This document shows positions 34,750-45,993 of a stretch of DNA of 64,000 nucleotides, one piece after another. The notes under the pieces were generated by a model. It was not told the DNA's origin and did not search any database. It was given only the letters and a program-made list of their open reading frames with translations. How positions within the stretch are numbered: position 1 is the stretch's first letter; the number at the start of each line of letters is the position of its first letter. The DNA is from Larix kaempferi. Lineage: Eukaryota > Streptophyta > Pinopsida > Pinales > Pinaceae. The translations under genes and the position numbers were made by a program. The stretch lies in the NCBI GenBank assembly GCA_027924585.1, contig BSBM01001929.1:124001-188000 (forward strand), given 5' to 3'.

Positions 34750-35270
34750 GAACCGTCAGATCTTGTCCATCTTTATTGCACCGGCGGTATCCGCGATCGA
34801 AAAGGTGGTTTCCTTTTCCGGTTTGCTACCCACGCGGATGCATCATCTGCTGACACCTGTCAAGGCGGTTTATTCTCCGCGACCGCCTTCCATTATATTC
34901 CGTGCGCATGTTCCTGGCCGCGGCTGAAATGCTGGCCGTTGATTTGATTGAAACATGTATTGGCCTTCCGATCCATGCAAAGTATAGTGCCACGTGCTAC
35001 GGTCTTATCAATCCATTCCTCGTTCGCCACCTGTTAGGTCCCACCTTGCCACGTAAGAGATCTTTCCACCTTTCTGTAATGGGTGGTTCCGCGCGGTGTT
35101 ATGGTGGTTTCCGATACCACTTTCTCCAAGCGCGGATGAATGAATGTGGGACACGTGCCTTGGTGGTATTATGTCCGCTACCACCCTCCATCGTTTGTTG
35201 ACGATTACTTTGGCGACGCGGGGTTAATATGAACCGTTGATTTGGATCTATGCTATCTCCGCCAACGAAA
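34750..35270 (-). promoter_or_regulatory. CpG-rich upstream region of the unit D gene with G-boxes
   Basis: This stretch is far richer in CpG than its surroundings (CCGCGATCG, CGCGCGG, GGCGACGCGG). It contains two G-box cores CACGTG at 34991-34996 and 35152-35157, and a CATGCA word near 34973. GGTGGT-containing words recur. G-boxes are bound by plant bZIP and bHLH factors, so stress- or light-linked expression is possible but unproven. Confidence 0.45.
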
Positions 35271-35443
35271 CCTGACCGGGGCTTAACCTTTCCATAAATT
35301 TGTTGGCAGACTTTATAAACATGGGTTTTTATAATGTATTTTTTATATAAATCCTTTATTTCAAACCTTTTAGAGATGATTCTTTCTCTTAGGACCTTTT
35401 TTCAAAAATTTCAATTTTCCTCAAACCTGGTGTCAACAGGTAT

Positions 35444-35603
35444 GTTATGACATTATGTTTCATTTTTGATAATAACTAGTATCAAGAAAGTGTAATCTAA
35501 ACAATTGAGGTCTTTTATGTTATTAAAGTGTGATTCGTTTAATGGCTGGAGGAGAAAAAATTTATTTTCACAAAATAATACTAACATTCATGGAGATGTT
35601 ACA
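35444..35603 (+). repeat. Element B 3' LTR, part 2
   Basis: It continues the LTR after unit D and its target duplication, matching 23345-23503, and ends GAGATGTTACA. CCTTA and element A follow. Confidence 0.9.
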
Positions 35604-35608
35604 CCTTA

Positions 35609-38600
35609 ATGACAACTATTTTAGTGGAAAATAAAGCTAATATTAAAGACCACGCGGAGGAATTTGAGGAGAAGATTATGCAATTGGTCTCCTGGGATGG
35701 AGTCGTGATATCAAACAGAAAAACGGTGCATATAGTGGAGAATTAATTCTTTATGGAGTTAGTGGGGTGTTGGTTGATTTTTATTGAGAGCTTATGCTGC
35801 GAATTTTCTACCGAGTGGAGTATTGAGCTCGTTAAAGCCACGCCTTGGATTTTAAGTCTGAGGATGAATCGCCATTGTCAAAAAGGGAAACCGCCATTTG
35901 TTTTAGTTGAAACTGCCATTTGTCGTTGAGGTGGAGAGCTGGATAGTTTTATACGCCACCATAGATACCAGGAGCTATTTTTTTAAACCGGGTCTTCATT
36001 AAGGAAGAGGGAACTTTATTTGGGGATACGCTGCCATCTGGAGGGGGTGCCTGCTTTGGAAGGAGGGTCACTTTCATTATTAGTAGAAAGGAATGGAGAA
36101 GGGTTCCGGGGAATCGGATTTGGATGTGAATTTTCATTATTGATTCGCTGCACAATAGCTGGGCAATTCTACAACTAAATACGTGAGGAGCGAAGGGTTG
36201 CAAAGGGACTGGGTGGTTGCTGGTGGCGTGAGGGAAGAATGATAGTAGACCAAGGCAGATCTCAAGGAGACTGGAAGTCGTCGATTAAGATCCATGAGTC
36301 TTCTGTGCGCTTGTCCATTCCAAAATGATAGAACTCTACCTGACGGTTTAAGGGTTAGTTGGACAGATTTCGATACAGAGGTGAGTGATCTGGTATCCCT
36401 TGTATGTTAGCGTTTTCGTATAGGTACCTCTTTGCATAGCATTTCAAATAGAATAGTATGCCTGTTCTAATCCATTGGAATAACAAACAATGCCTGAAAT
36501 AGGTTTCTCTGCAAATTTTCTTTTTAGTACATCACCTATATGAGATATGAGGGATAGTTCTTGGCTGTCGTCTTTTTCTCATAGATCTGTGTTTAGAGGG
36601 AATAGTTGATCCATATTCTGTACTTTCATTCTTATTCAAAAATGATATCGGTTGGGATAAGGGAAGAATTTATCCCGATACTAGGATTTTATTTCTTTTA
36701 TTGAAACTCGCTTTTGCTTGTAAGAGTATTACATAGTGGTCATGCTATCGATTGGGGAAGGGATGGCTTCAGAAGCTTGATCCCGTTGTTCCGGTTAGAG
36801 CTTCCATATTATAAGTTGTTTTGTTTTAATGGCCTCGATTGTGGTAGGTTGTTTCGATCTGCATAAAATAGTGTGGCTGAAAATGCTTTGGCAAATCCAC
36901 CTATAGCAGTTCTATAGTAGATTATAAATTGCTTGTTGACCTTTTATGTGGAAAAGTCGCTTATAATGAACCAAGATTTTCCTGTATGCTAAATGAAAAC
37001 ATTGGAAACCATATATCTAAGCATTGAAGGTCTGTTATTGAAATGGTTTTCGCTTATGTGACGATCATATGCCCAGTTATAGCTGAGTATGTTGAACGCA
37101 AACCACTAAAAAAACATGGATCTTTGTACCAGACTCGCTGCTGTGATATCGAAAACGTGGTTAGGGTTTTTCTGTTGATTATTGTTGTAGATTCATATCT
37201 AGGTTAATATGTTGAGTTGAAAACCCCGTAAATTTGTGGATTCCTGTTTTAAGAATCTTTTCTATTTATGGAAACCCTAGTTGTACCTTATGTGTAGGGT
37301 AACTGAAGTATTTTTTTTTATAGCATAGATCTTGGTTCCCAAAGATCTGGTGGTTACGTTTCCCTCTTTGGAAATATACGTTAGCTTTGCTGTATCCTGA
37401 GTGAAAGATCTGATTCTCAGTCTTGATTGCCAAAATTGAATGGTAGATTCCTGTTCATAAATATTTTGGATTTATTGGCAATTGCATTGTAATTCTCGCC
37501 ACTTAATTCTTGGATGAGGATACAGGTTCCAAAATTGAATGGTAGATCCCTGTTCATAAATATTTTGGATTTATTGGCAATTGCATTGTAATTCTCGCCA
37601 CTTAATTCTTGGATGAGGATACAGGTTCCATCATGAATGACTATTGGAAGTGTGGATTGGTAGTCGCGGATCCTCGTTCGTAATTTCGTTATTATTCATT
37701 GTGGTAAATTTTAAGGAGACATAGAGCCGTAGCTGTAAATCATTTTAAATACATAGATCTGGTAATGCTCAAAAGGCGCAGAGCCCTTGTAATTCTGGTA
37801 AGTGCATGCTGGTAGATACTTGATGGGTGTAGATTGTATTTTTTTTTATATTGTGTAAATTATAAGGAGGCATAGATCCTGTAAGTATTTTTTTTAGCTT
37901 CAGGAGGTATCTGTACATGACCTTGTTTGCAGTTGAAGTCTGATCTAAGTATGTACATTTCAGTTCCTGTTCATTGTTATGCATATGATTGGGGTATCTT
38001 GAATTGGATGACTTTTGGATTTAGATATTTGATCATAGTAAATGGGTTGGCTCCATAAAAGATGGATTGAGTCAAGATTTAGAAATCACTGTACCCTTTA
38101 TACTTCCTGGTACGGCTATTTCGATCTGGATCCATTTTGTTCTTAGAATATATATGTATATACTAAAAACCCGGTCGTAGTTCCCGTTCGTAGTTCCCAA
38201 TGACTGCTGTGGAAAGGTTCATGTTTCTTCCATTACTTATGTAAATGATTCCGGGTGGTATCGTTGCGTTCAGGATGGAGTGAAATAAAGACCATTGGTC
38301 TTGTTTACAATATTTCTTATAATGTTAAATATGTACATGTCTAAAGCTATGGAATTATAATAGTTCTGTTATAGGCTAGCTTGAATGTCTAAATGTTCAT
38401 CCATTTGAGGAGCTTGGGAAAAGATGGAAGATGATTAATACAACCACCGTGTTGTAGTTGTAAATCTTTGATTAATACAAGATGCGACTCTCTTTTGGTG
38501 GACGTAGCCCAATGTGATTGGGTGAACCACGTACATTTTGTCTCTCCATGTGTATGACTCTATTGTTTATGTCTTGTGAGTAATCCTTGTTTTGCATGTT

Positions 38601-39020
38601 CATGTCTTAATGGTTATATCTTGTCAATAAGTCTTAACTAAGTGTTTATTCATGGAATATGTGATCCTTGTTTTGCGTGTTCATGTCTTAATGATTATAT
38701 CTTGTCAAGTGTTTATTCATGGAATATGTGATTATTCATTGTGGAAATTATTTTTTTGAAGGCATTTTGTCATGATACCCTGCAGCTGATAGTTCCTTTA
38801 TATATAATGGTCTCAAAAGAGATCCATGGAGTTGTAATGGTAACACTTAATAAAATAAGCAAATTGACTTTTATAAGAATGTCAAGTGTAGGAATAAGGG
38901 TTAAATAAATTTTATCTATTTTAATGAACTTGATTATTTATACTGTTATTGCAAGGATATCTAATGGAAGGAATTTTAATTTTCACCAAATTACTAACTC
39001 GGATTCTTGGAGACGTTACT
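35609..39020 (+). repeat. Element A 5' LTR, part 2 (R/U5)
   Basis: It matches 42572-45988. It has a 99-bp tandem duplication (37431-37628) that is also in the 3' LTR (44397-44594), so the duplication predates this insertion. The GGTGGACGTAG motif is at 38494-38534. It ends GACGTTACT, where the 3' LTR has GTTACA, a single changed base at the very end. The small ORFs inside are not considered genes. Confidence 0.9.
38494..38534 (+). other. Conserved GGTGGACGTAG hairpin motif, element A
   Basis: GGTGGACGTAG is followed by CCCAAT-GTG-ATTGGG and then TGAACCACGTA. Stem bases differ from element B (CCCGC/GCGGG) while pairing is kept. The 3' LTR copy at 45460-45500 has one mismatch (CCCACT). Confidence 0.6.
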
Positions 39021-39022
39021 TA

Positions 39023-39034
39023 TGGTATCAGAGC
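39023..39034 (+). other. Element A primer-binding site
   Basis: TGGTATCAGAGC matches initiator Met tRNA. It starts two bases after the LTR end, as in element B. Confidence 0.92.
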
Positions 39035-41234
39035 ACAGGTTGCAAACACTCGGGCTTATTTGGGCTCAGTCGGGGAAAACATATATGAGTTAGTCGAACT
39101 GGCGACACAAGACGCAATAGAAAATTTCATTTCAACGGATCGACAACAGGTAGCTTACAAGTCGTCATTGAATTGCAAGTAAGTATGTTTCATTTGGTGA
39201 AAGCATTATAATGGCGCAACATTGTTTGTAGGTAAGGATAGTATATGTTTCATTATGGAGATGAACAATCTGTTATTGGTAAATATTAGCGGATGAATAT
39301 ATATCCTCCTATTTTGCAAATTAGAATTCATTGGACGACGAGAAAATAGTCTTTAGAATGATAACGGTTATGGTTTTGTGGAATGATTCTTCGTATATTG
39401 AAAGTCATCCTAGTTGTGAATGTGCTAAACTGAGGAAATCGCCTAAATCTGTTGATTCGATAATTCGTCTTAAATAATTATTACCTTCTCTACCTTTATT
39501 GTTATTCTTGGGAGTGGATATCTTTCAGTTTTAGTAAACGCGTCATATGGGAGAATAGGGTTGATACATGTTGTTAATTGTTTCTGACTAATCGAATTCT
39601 ATTGATCCATTCGTCAGGATTTCCGAATATGAGATTCAGATAGATAAAATAAGAAACTTATATCTATTAAGTCGTTTATAAAGTAATTATATATGCTAAC
39701 ATTTGACTAAAGAAGATGGTCTAATGTTTTGATTATGTTAGGAACTGTCAAGTTCCTTTCATATATAAAGCCACTTTGAATGATAAATTTATGATGTTGA
39801 CATAACTAGGAAATTCTGGTAACATACATACAGCCGAACTAACCTTCCATAAGAGATGTAGACTTTCTAGTCTAGATTATGTCAACTGCAAACTAAGAGA
39901 GTTTGAAAATTTTCCCTATGACTGCGAGGGAAAAGTTGGATAAATAATAGAATATATGATGGAAATGCATGATCTCATCTTCATGGATGTTGGGATACTA
40001 TGAGTAGTAGTAATAAAAAAATTAAAAAAAAAAAAAAAAAACTATACTTTTATGAGATCATGATTTATGATGACTTGTTGTCACATACAATTATAGGTGG
40101 TGTCAAAATGATTATTTTGGTTAAGAGATAAAACTATAGTTAATCATGTTGCTCACATAATGAATGCATAGATGTAATTAATGGTGAGTATGTGTTGTTG
40201 TATGAATAAAATTATTGGAAAACTAGAACCGCCACAGAATGGTAATACATGACACTTTAATCTTCTGATGTCTTTATAATGACTGTTTTATATCCGCATT
40301 AGGAGTTAAGGAAAAACCTTTAATATCATGGAAGTTTCATGATAGATCAGAAGTAATATTTAGCAGTAATTGATGTATAAGCTTTTATGAAACAATTCAA
40401 GGTGATGATTGACATATGTTTTATGCATGATTGCTCTTATGATTTAATTACATTTTTTCTTTTTACGACTAACACATTTAATGTTGTGGTCGAGCGGAAT
40501 GTTATATTCCCACACATCACTACAACAGTCAAGAGGTAAAAATGGGATATACAGATTCATGTGATATTTAGTGTAATACTAATATGTGATGATACAGGTA
40601 AACTGGTACCTCGACATATGAGGATCTTATAATAAGAAGATATGCGGCCACCCTTACAAAGGTATATGGTTATCATTATAAGGTATGCAAGTATGTTTTA
40701 GAAAATTGGTGATTTCTATGTGATGTTGGTATATGCAAAAGAAGTTGTATAACTAAAATAGGAAGTGTGTTTGAAATGATGAAGGATAACATTCGAGGTT
40801 AAGAAATCATCATGTCCACGGGTTATCATAGGAAGAATATTATTTCGTGCTCAAGGAATTATGTAATCCTATTAAGTAAGTTAGATATGCTTGGAAGGAG
40901 AAAACGTTTACTTCAGATGATCAAGTATGGATATTGTAGTATGAAGAATGAATGATTTTCTTATTTACAAATATTTTGATTTTGTTATATAAAGTGTTAC
41001 TAACAATTGAATTTGGCAGATGGCCAAAACTCGGTGGAACTTGTTGAAAGACAAAAGCTTAATATATTATGCATGGCACAATAAAGGGGTGAGGATGAAA
41101 GATCCACATTGCAGCTTTTATTATTATTAATTATTGTTGAATAAAGAACTAGACCAAATTGGTCAGAGAAATTGTATGGTTATAAAATGTAATATGACAA
41201 AATAATTGATGAATTTGAATGAGATTTTCCTAGA

Positions 41235-41291
41235 CTCAAGCGAGGACGCTTGAGGGGAATAGATTCCTGGACTCAAGCGAGAAGGCTTGAG
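41235..41291 (+). other. Hairpin 1, two copies, element A
   Basis: The first copy, CTCAAGC-GAGGAC-GCTTGAG (41235-41254), and the second, CTCAAGC-GAGAAG-GCTTGAG (41272-41291), each form a 7-bp stem and are followed by GGGGAAT. The first loop is identical to that of hairpin 2 (41931-41948) on an unrelated stem. Confidence 0.7.
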
Positions 41292-41461
41292 GGGAATTAT
41301 GGGAGAGTGCGTTAAGGGCACTGAAACACTCCCAAGAAATCAGGGAGTTGACAGCCGCTAGGATTCTTGAAGGAATCAACAAGCGGTAAAGACCTAGGCA
41401 AACTATAAGAGAATGCATATGCGGGAGGCAGGATGCTGCTTAGTATGCATGAGAGAAAGTA

Positions 41462-41582
41462 TTGTTGCGTGAGCACTGCGGTGTTAGGCAAGAAATCTGT
41501 AAAATAATTGCTGTGTGAGCACTGAGGTGTTAGGCAAGAATTTCGAAAGAATTGTTGTGTGAGCACTCAGTTGTTAGACAAG
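41462..41582 (+). repeat. Three-unit hairpin array, element A
   Basis: Units with a period of about 45 bp share TTG(T/C)TG(C/T)GTGAGCAC and GTTAG(G/A)CAAGAA. AGCAC pairs with GTGTT around loops TGCG and TGAG. The third unit has TTGTT with one mismatch. Confidence 0.7.
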
Positions 41583-41930
41583 AATTGCCTGGATCAAGTG
41601 AATGGTTGGTTGTGATTAAGTTCATAATCTACATTCATGGATCACTGGAATTATGTGTGCTTGTGATAATAAAAGCACAAACAATGATTAAAATATATTC
41701 CATAAACTGCAAATGTTATGTTACAATAAATGACTCAGTATTTATGAATATGAGTTTGAAATTGATGATGAGTTTTACGGTTTCTTTGAATTCCGGGTTA
41801 CAAAAAAAATGCAGGGTGATTGATAGTGACTTGCGAGAAATTCATGAAAGACCAAAGAAGGTAAAAATAGAAATGATAAAGCAAGCAGAAAGGTGACTCA
41901 AGAAGAGAGGACGAACTGTTAGAATATATC

Positions 41931-41948
41931 AACACCGAGGACGGTGTT
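41931..41948 (+). other. Hairpin 2 next to the polypurine tract, element A
   Basis: AACACC-GAGGAC-GGTGTT is identical to element B 26637-26654. Confidence 0.75.
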
Positions 41949-41954
41949 AATTTT

Positions 41955-41968
41955 AAAGGGGAGAAGGA
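41955..41968 (+). other. Element A polypurine tract
   Basis: AAAGGGGAGAAGGA lies directly before the 3' LTR start TGTGATATCC. Confidence 0.88.
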
Positions 41969-44900
41969 TGTGATATCCCTCTCTTTTTGTATCCTATTGT
42001 TTTGTAAAAATGTCATAATTTGTAAGTGGCCAGGTGAGGAGCTCAAGGCCAAGGCCCCACCTGTGGACCTTGAAAAATTGTATTACGCTCATAAGTGTCA
42101 TTTTAGACTTAAGAGAAGGATGACAACTACGTAACTTAAGAATGACAACTAAAAAAACAATGAGAGGAAGAAAAAGGATGATAATTAAGATAGGCACTTT
42201 AACCTAACAAATAGGTGGTAAGTATAACCTATGTGTCACAAACACTTAAACGAAGATTAAAAGTGTTTTATAGCTGACCTTAGAGCTTTAAGTATCATCG
42301 TCATAAAAGAATAGATATTCGACGCAAGTTGGATTAAATGATAAAGTCAAATTATATAAAGTATTCGTACAATTATTAGGGTAGAGAGACATCCTAGAAT
42401 TTTGATGCAAAGGAATTATTTTATAATATATATATATATATATATATTTGTGAAAAGATTTAATTATAAAAAGGATGTATATAGACAAACAAAACTATAT
42501 AAAGGAATTGATTATATAAATGGACTTTGTATATATTTTAGGTGATATCCTTGTTGAGAGGAGCAGCCCTTAATGACAACTATTTTAGTGGAAAATAAAG
42601 CTAATATTAAAGACCACGCGGAGGAATTTGAGGAGAAGATTATGCAATTGGTCTCCTGGGATGGAGTCGTGATAGAAAACAGAAAAAACGGTGCATATAG
42701 TGGAGAATTAATTCTTTATGGAGTTAGTGGGGTGTTGGTTGATTTTTATTGAGAGCTTATGCTGCGAATTGTCTCCCGAGTGGAGTATTGAGCTCGTTAA
42801 AGCCACGCCTTGGATTTTAAGTCTGAGGATGAATCGCCATTGTCAAAAAGGGAAACCGCCATTTGTTTTAGTTGAAACTGCCATTTGTCGTTGAGGTGGA
42901 GAGCTAGATAGTTTGATACGCCACCATAGATACCAGGAGCTATTTTTTTTAACTGGGTCTTCATTAAGGAAGAGGGCACTTTATTTGGGGATATGCTGCC
43001 ATCTGGAGGGGGTGCTTGCTTTGGAAGGAGGGTCACTTTCATTATTAGTAGAAAGGACTGGAGAAGGGTTCCGAGGAATCGGATTTGGATGTGAATTTTC
43101 ATTATTGATTCGCTGCACAGTAGCTGGGCAATTCTACATCTAAATACGTGAGGAGCGAAGGGTTGCAAAGGGAATGGGTGGTCGTTGGTGGCGTGAGGGC
43201 AGAATGATAGTAGACCAAGGCAGATCTCAAGGAGACTGGAAGTCATCGATTAAGATCCATGAGTCTTCTGTGCGCTTGTCCATTCCAAAATGATAGAACT
43301 CTGCCTAACGGTTTAAGGGTTAGTTGGACAGATTTCGATACAGAGGTGAGCGATCTGGTATCCCTTGTATGTTAGCGTTTTCGTACAGGTACCTCTTTGC
43401 ATAGCATTTCAAATAGAATAGTATGCCTGTTCTAATCCATTGGAATAATCAACAATGCCTGAAATAGGTTTCTCTGCAAATTTTCTTTTTAGTACATCAC
43501 CTATATGAGATATGAGGGATAGTTCTTGGCTGTCGTCTTTTTCTCATAGATCTGTGTTTAGAGGGAATAGTTGATCCATATTCTGTAGTTTCATTCTTAT
43601 TCAAAAATGATATCGGTTGGGATAAGGGAAGAATTTATCCCGATACTAGGATTTTATTTCTTTTATTGAAACTCGCTTTTGCTTGTAAGAGTATTACATA
43701 GTGGTCATGCTATCGATCGGGGAAGGGATGGCTTCAGAAGCTTGATCCCGTTGTTCCGGTTAGAGCTTCCATATTATAAGTTGTTTTGTTTTAATGGCCT
43801 CATGATTGTGGTAGGTTGTTTCGATCTGCATAAACTAGTGTGGCTGAAAATGCTTTGGCAAATCCACCTATAGCAGTTCTATAGTAGATTATAAATTGCT
43901 TGTTGACCTTTTATGTGGAAAAGTCGCTTATAATGAACCAAGATTTTCCTGTATGCTAAATGAAAACATTGGAAACCATATATCTAAGCGTTGAAGGTCT
44001 GTTTATGAAATGGTTTTCGTTTATGTGACGATCATATGCCCAGTTATAGCTGAGTATGTTGAACGCAAACCACTAAAAAAACATGGATCTTTGTACCAGA
44101 CTCGGTGCTGTGATATCGTAAACGTGGTTAGGGTTTTTCTGTTGATTATTGTTGTAGATTCATATCTAGGTTAATATGTTGAGTTGAAAACCCCGTAAAT
44201 TTGTGGATTCCTGTTTTAAGAATCTTTGCTATTTATGGAAACCCTAGTTGTACCTTATGTGTAGGGTAACTGAAGTATTTTTTTTATAGCATAGATCTTG
44301 GTTCCCAAAGATCTGGTGGTTACGTTGCCCTCTTCGGAAATATACGTTAGCTTTGTTGTATCCTGAGTGAAAGATCGGATTCTCAGTCTTGATTGCCAAA
44401 ATTGAATGGTAGATCCCTGTTCATAAAGATTTTGGATTTATTGGCAATTGCATTGTAATTCTCGCCACTTAATTCTTGGATGAGGATACAGGTTCCAAAA
44501 TTGAATGGTAGATCCCTGTTCATAAAGATTTTGGATTTATTGGCAATTGCATTGTAATTCTCGCCACTTAATTCTTGGATGAGGATACAGGTTCCATCAT
44601 GAATGACTATTGGAAGTGTGGATTGGTAGTCGCGGATCCTCGTTCGTAATTTCGTTATTATTCATTGTGGTAAATTTTAAGGAGACATAGAGCCGTAGCT
44701 GTAAATCATTTTAAATACATAGATCTGGTAATGCTCGAAAGGCGCAGAGCCCTTGTAATTCTGGTAAGTGCATGCTGGTAGATACTTGACGGGTGTAGAT
44801 TGTATTTTTTTTTATATTGTGTAAATTATAAGGAGGCATAGATCCTGTAAGTATTTTTTTTAGCTTCAGGAGGTATCTGTTAATGACCTTGTTTGCAATT

Positions 44901-45988
44901 GAAGTCTGATCTAAGTATGTACATTTCAGTTCTTGTTCATTGTTATGCATATGATTGGGGTATCTTGAATTGGATGACTTCTGGATTTAGATATTTGATC
45001 ATAGCAAATGGGTTGGCTCCATAAAAGATGGATTGAGTCAAGATTTAGAAATCACTGTACCCTTTATACTTCCTGGTACGGCTATTTCGATCTGGATCCA
45101 TTTTGTTCTTAGAATATATATGTATATACTAAAAACCCGGTCGTAGTTCCCGTTCGTAGTTCCCAATGACTGCTGTGGAAAGGTTCATGTTTCTTCCATT
45201 ACTTATGTAAATGATTCCAGGTGGTATCGTTGCGTTCAAGCTGGAGTGAAATAAAGACCATTGGTCTTGTTTACAATATTTCTTATAATGTTAAATATGT
45301 ACATGTCTAAAGCTATTGAATTATAATAGTTCTGTTATAGGCTAGCTTGAATGTCTAAATGTTCATCCATTTGAGGAGCTTGGGAAAAGATGGAAGATGA
45401 TTAATACAACCACCGTGTTGTAGTTGTAAATCTTTGATTAATACAAGATGCGACTCTCCTTTGGTGGACGTAGCCCACTGTGATTGGGTGAACCACGTAC
45501 ATTTTGTCTCTCCATGTGTATGACTCTATTGTTGATGTCTTGTGAGTAATCCTTGTTTTGCATGTTCATGTCTTAATGGTTATATCTTGTCAATAAGTCT
45601 TAACTAAGTGTTTATTCATGGAATATGTGATCCTTGTTTTGCGTGTTCGTGTCTTAATGATTATATCTTGTCAAGTGTTTATTCATGGAATATGTGATTA
45701 TTCATTGTGGAAATGATTTTTGTGAAGGCATTTTGTCATGATACCCTGCAGCTGTATAGTTCCTTTATATATAATGGTCTCAAAAGAGATCCATGGAGTT
45801 GTAATGGTAACACTTAATAAAATAAGCAAATTGACTTTTATAAGAATGTCAAGTGTAGGAATAAGGGTTAAATAAATTTTTATCTATTTTAATGAACTTG
45901 ATCATTTATACTGTTATTGCAAGGATATCTAATGGAAGGAATTTTAATTTTCACAAAATTACTAACTCGGATTCTTGGAGACGTTACA
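41969..45988 (+). repeat. Element A 3' LTR, complete
   Basis: It is 4020 bp and uninterrupted, so it proves where B entered the 5' LTR. TATA box is at 42495-42505, a (TA)n run at about 42427-42448, the 99-bp tandem pair at 44397-44594 and the conserved hairpin at 45460-45500. It ends ATTCTTGGAGACGTTACA. Confidence 0.93.
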
Positions 45989-45993
45989 CCCAC

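Larger units (their letters stand above)
30393..35438 (-). mobile_element. Unit D: 5046-bp TSD-flanked insertion carrying a 1068-codon gene
   Basis: It is an insertion in the B 3' LTR, proven by the uninterrupted 5' LTR copy (about 23340). Perfect target duplications GGTAT lie at 30388-30392 and 35439-35443. The ends are TG...CA (TGTTAGCAC... and ...GTGTCAACA), as in LTR retrotransposons. The ends are also weakly inverted (TGTTAGCAC versus TGTTGACAC). I find no internal direct LTRs, primer site or polypurine tract, and no RT, integrase or DDE transposase. It could be a giant solo LTR with an ORF in it, an LTR element that lost its LTRs, or an unknown DNA element. Inside are a minus-strand promoter, one gene and a 0.9-kb 3' region. 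Confidence 0.88.
19613..35603 (+). mobile_element. Element B: non-autonomous LTR retrotransposon (LARD type)
   Basis: The 5' LTR is 19613-23503 (3891 bp). The 3' LTR is 26674-30392 plus 35444-35603, interrupted by unit D. The LTRs start TG(C/T)AATATCCCTCC and end GAGATGTTACA. The perfect 5-bp duplication CCTTA flanks it at 19608-19612 and 35604-35608, inside the 5' LTR of A. The internal region is 3170 bp with primer site, polypurine tract and motifs shared with A, but no retrotransposon protein. By eye the two LTRs differ by about 1 percent in their first 700 bases. Confidence 0.93.
39021..41968 (+). other. Element A internal region (non-coding)
   Basis: These 2948 bases lie between the LTRs. 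After the primer site it reads CACTCGGGCTTATTTGGGCTCA, as in B. No gag or pol domain is found in any frame. It contains an A-run at about 40013-40040, two CTCAAGC hairpins (41235-41291), a three-unit hairpin array (41462-41582), the AACACC...GGTGTT hairpin (41931-41948) and a polypurine tract. The layout parallels element B, so the two are related families. Confidence 0.85.
19015..45988 (+). mobile_element. Element A: non-autonomous LTR retrotransposon (LARD type)
   Basis: Its LTRs are 19015-19612 plus 35609-39020 (5', about 4.0 kb, split by element B) and 41969-45988 (3', about 4.0 kb). The LTRs start TGTGATATCCCTC and end GACGTTACA. The internal region (39021-41968) has a primer site, hairpin motifs and a polypurine tract, but no gag, protease, integrase or RT. 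It would therefore depend on enzymes of another element. In the first 600 bases the LTRs differ at about 4-5 sites plus a TA-run length change, so insertion was fairly recent. It sits in the RT of copia H. Confidence 0.9.

Noticed and set aside
30393-35438. Unit D as a classic DNA transposon (Transib-like 5-bp duplication)
   Set aside because: There is no transposase. Terminal similarity is only about nine bases with mismatches, and TG...CA ends fit LTR-type integration better. Kept open but not adopted.
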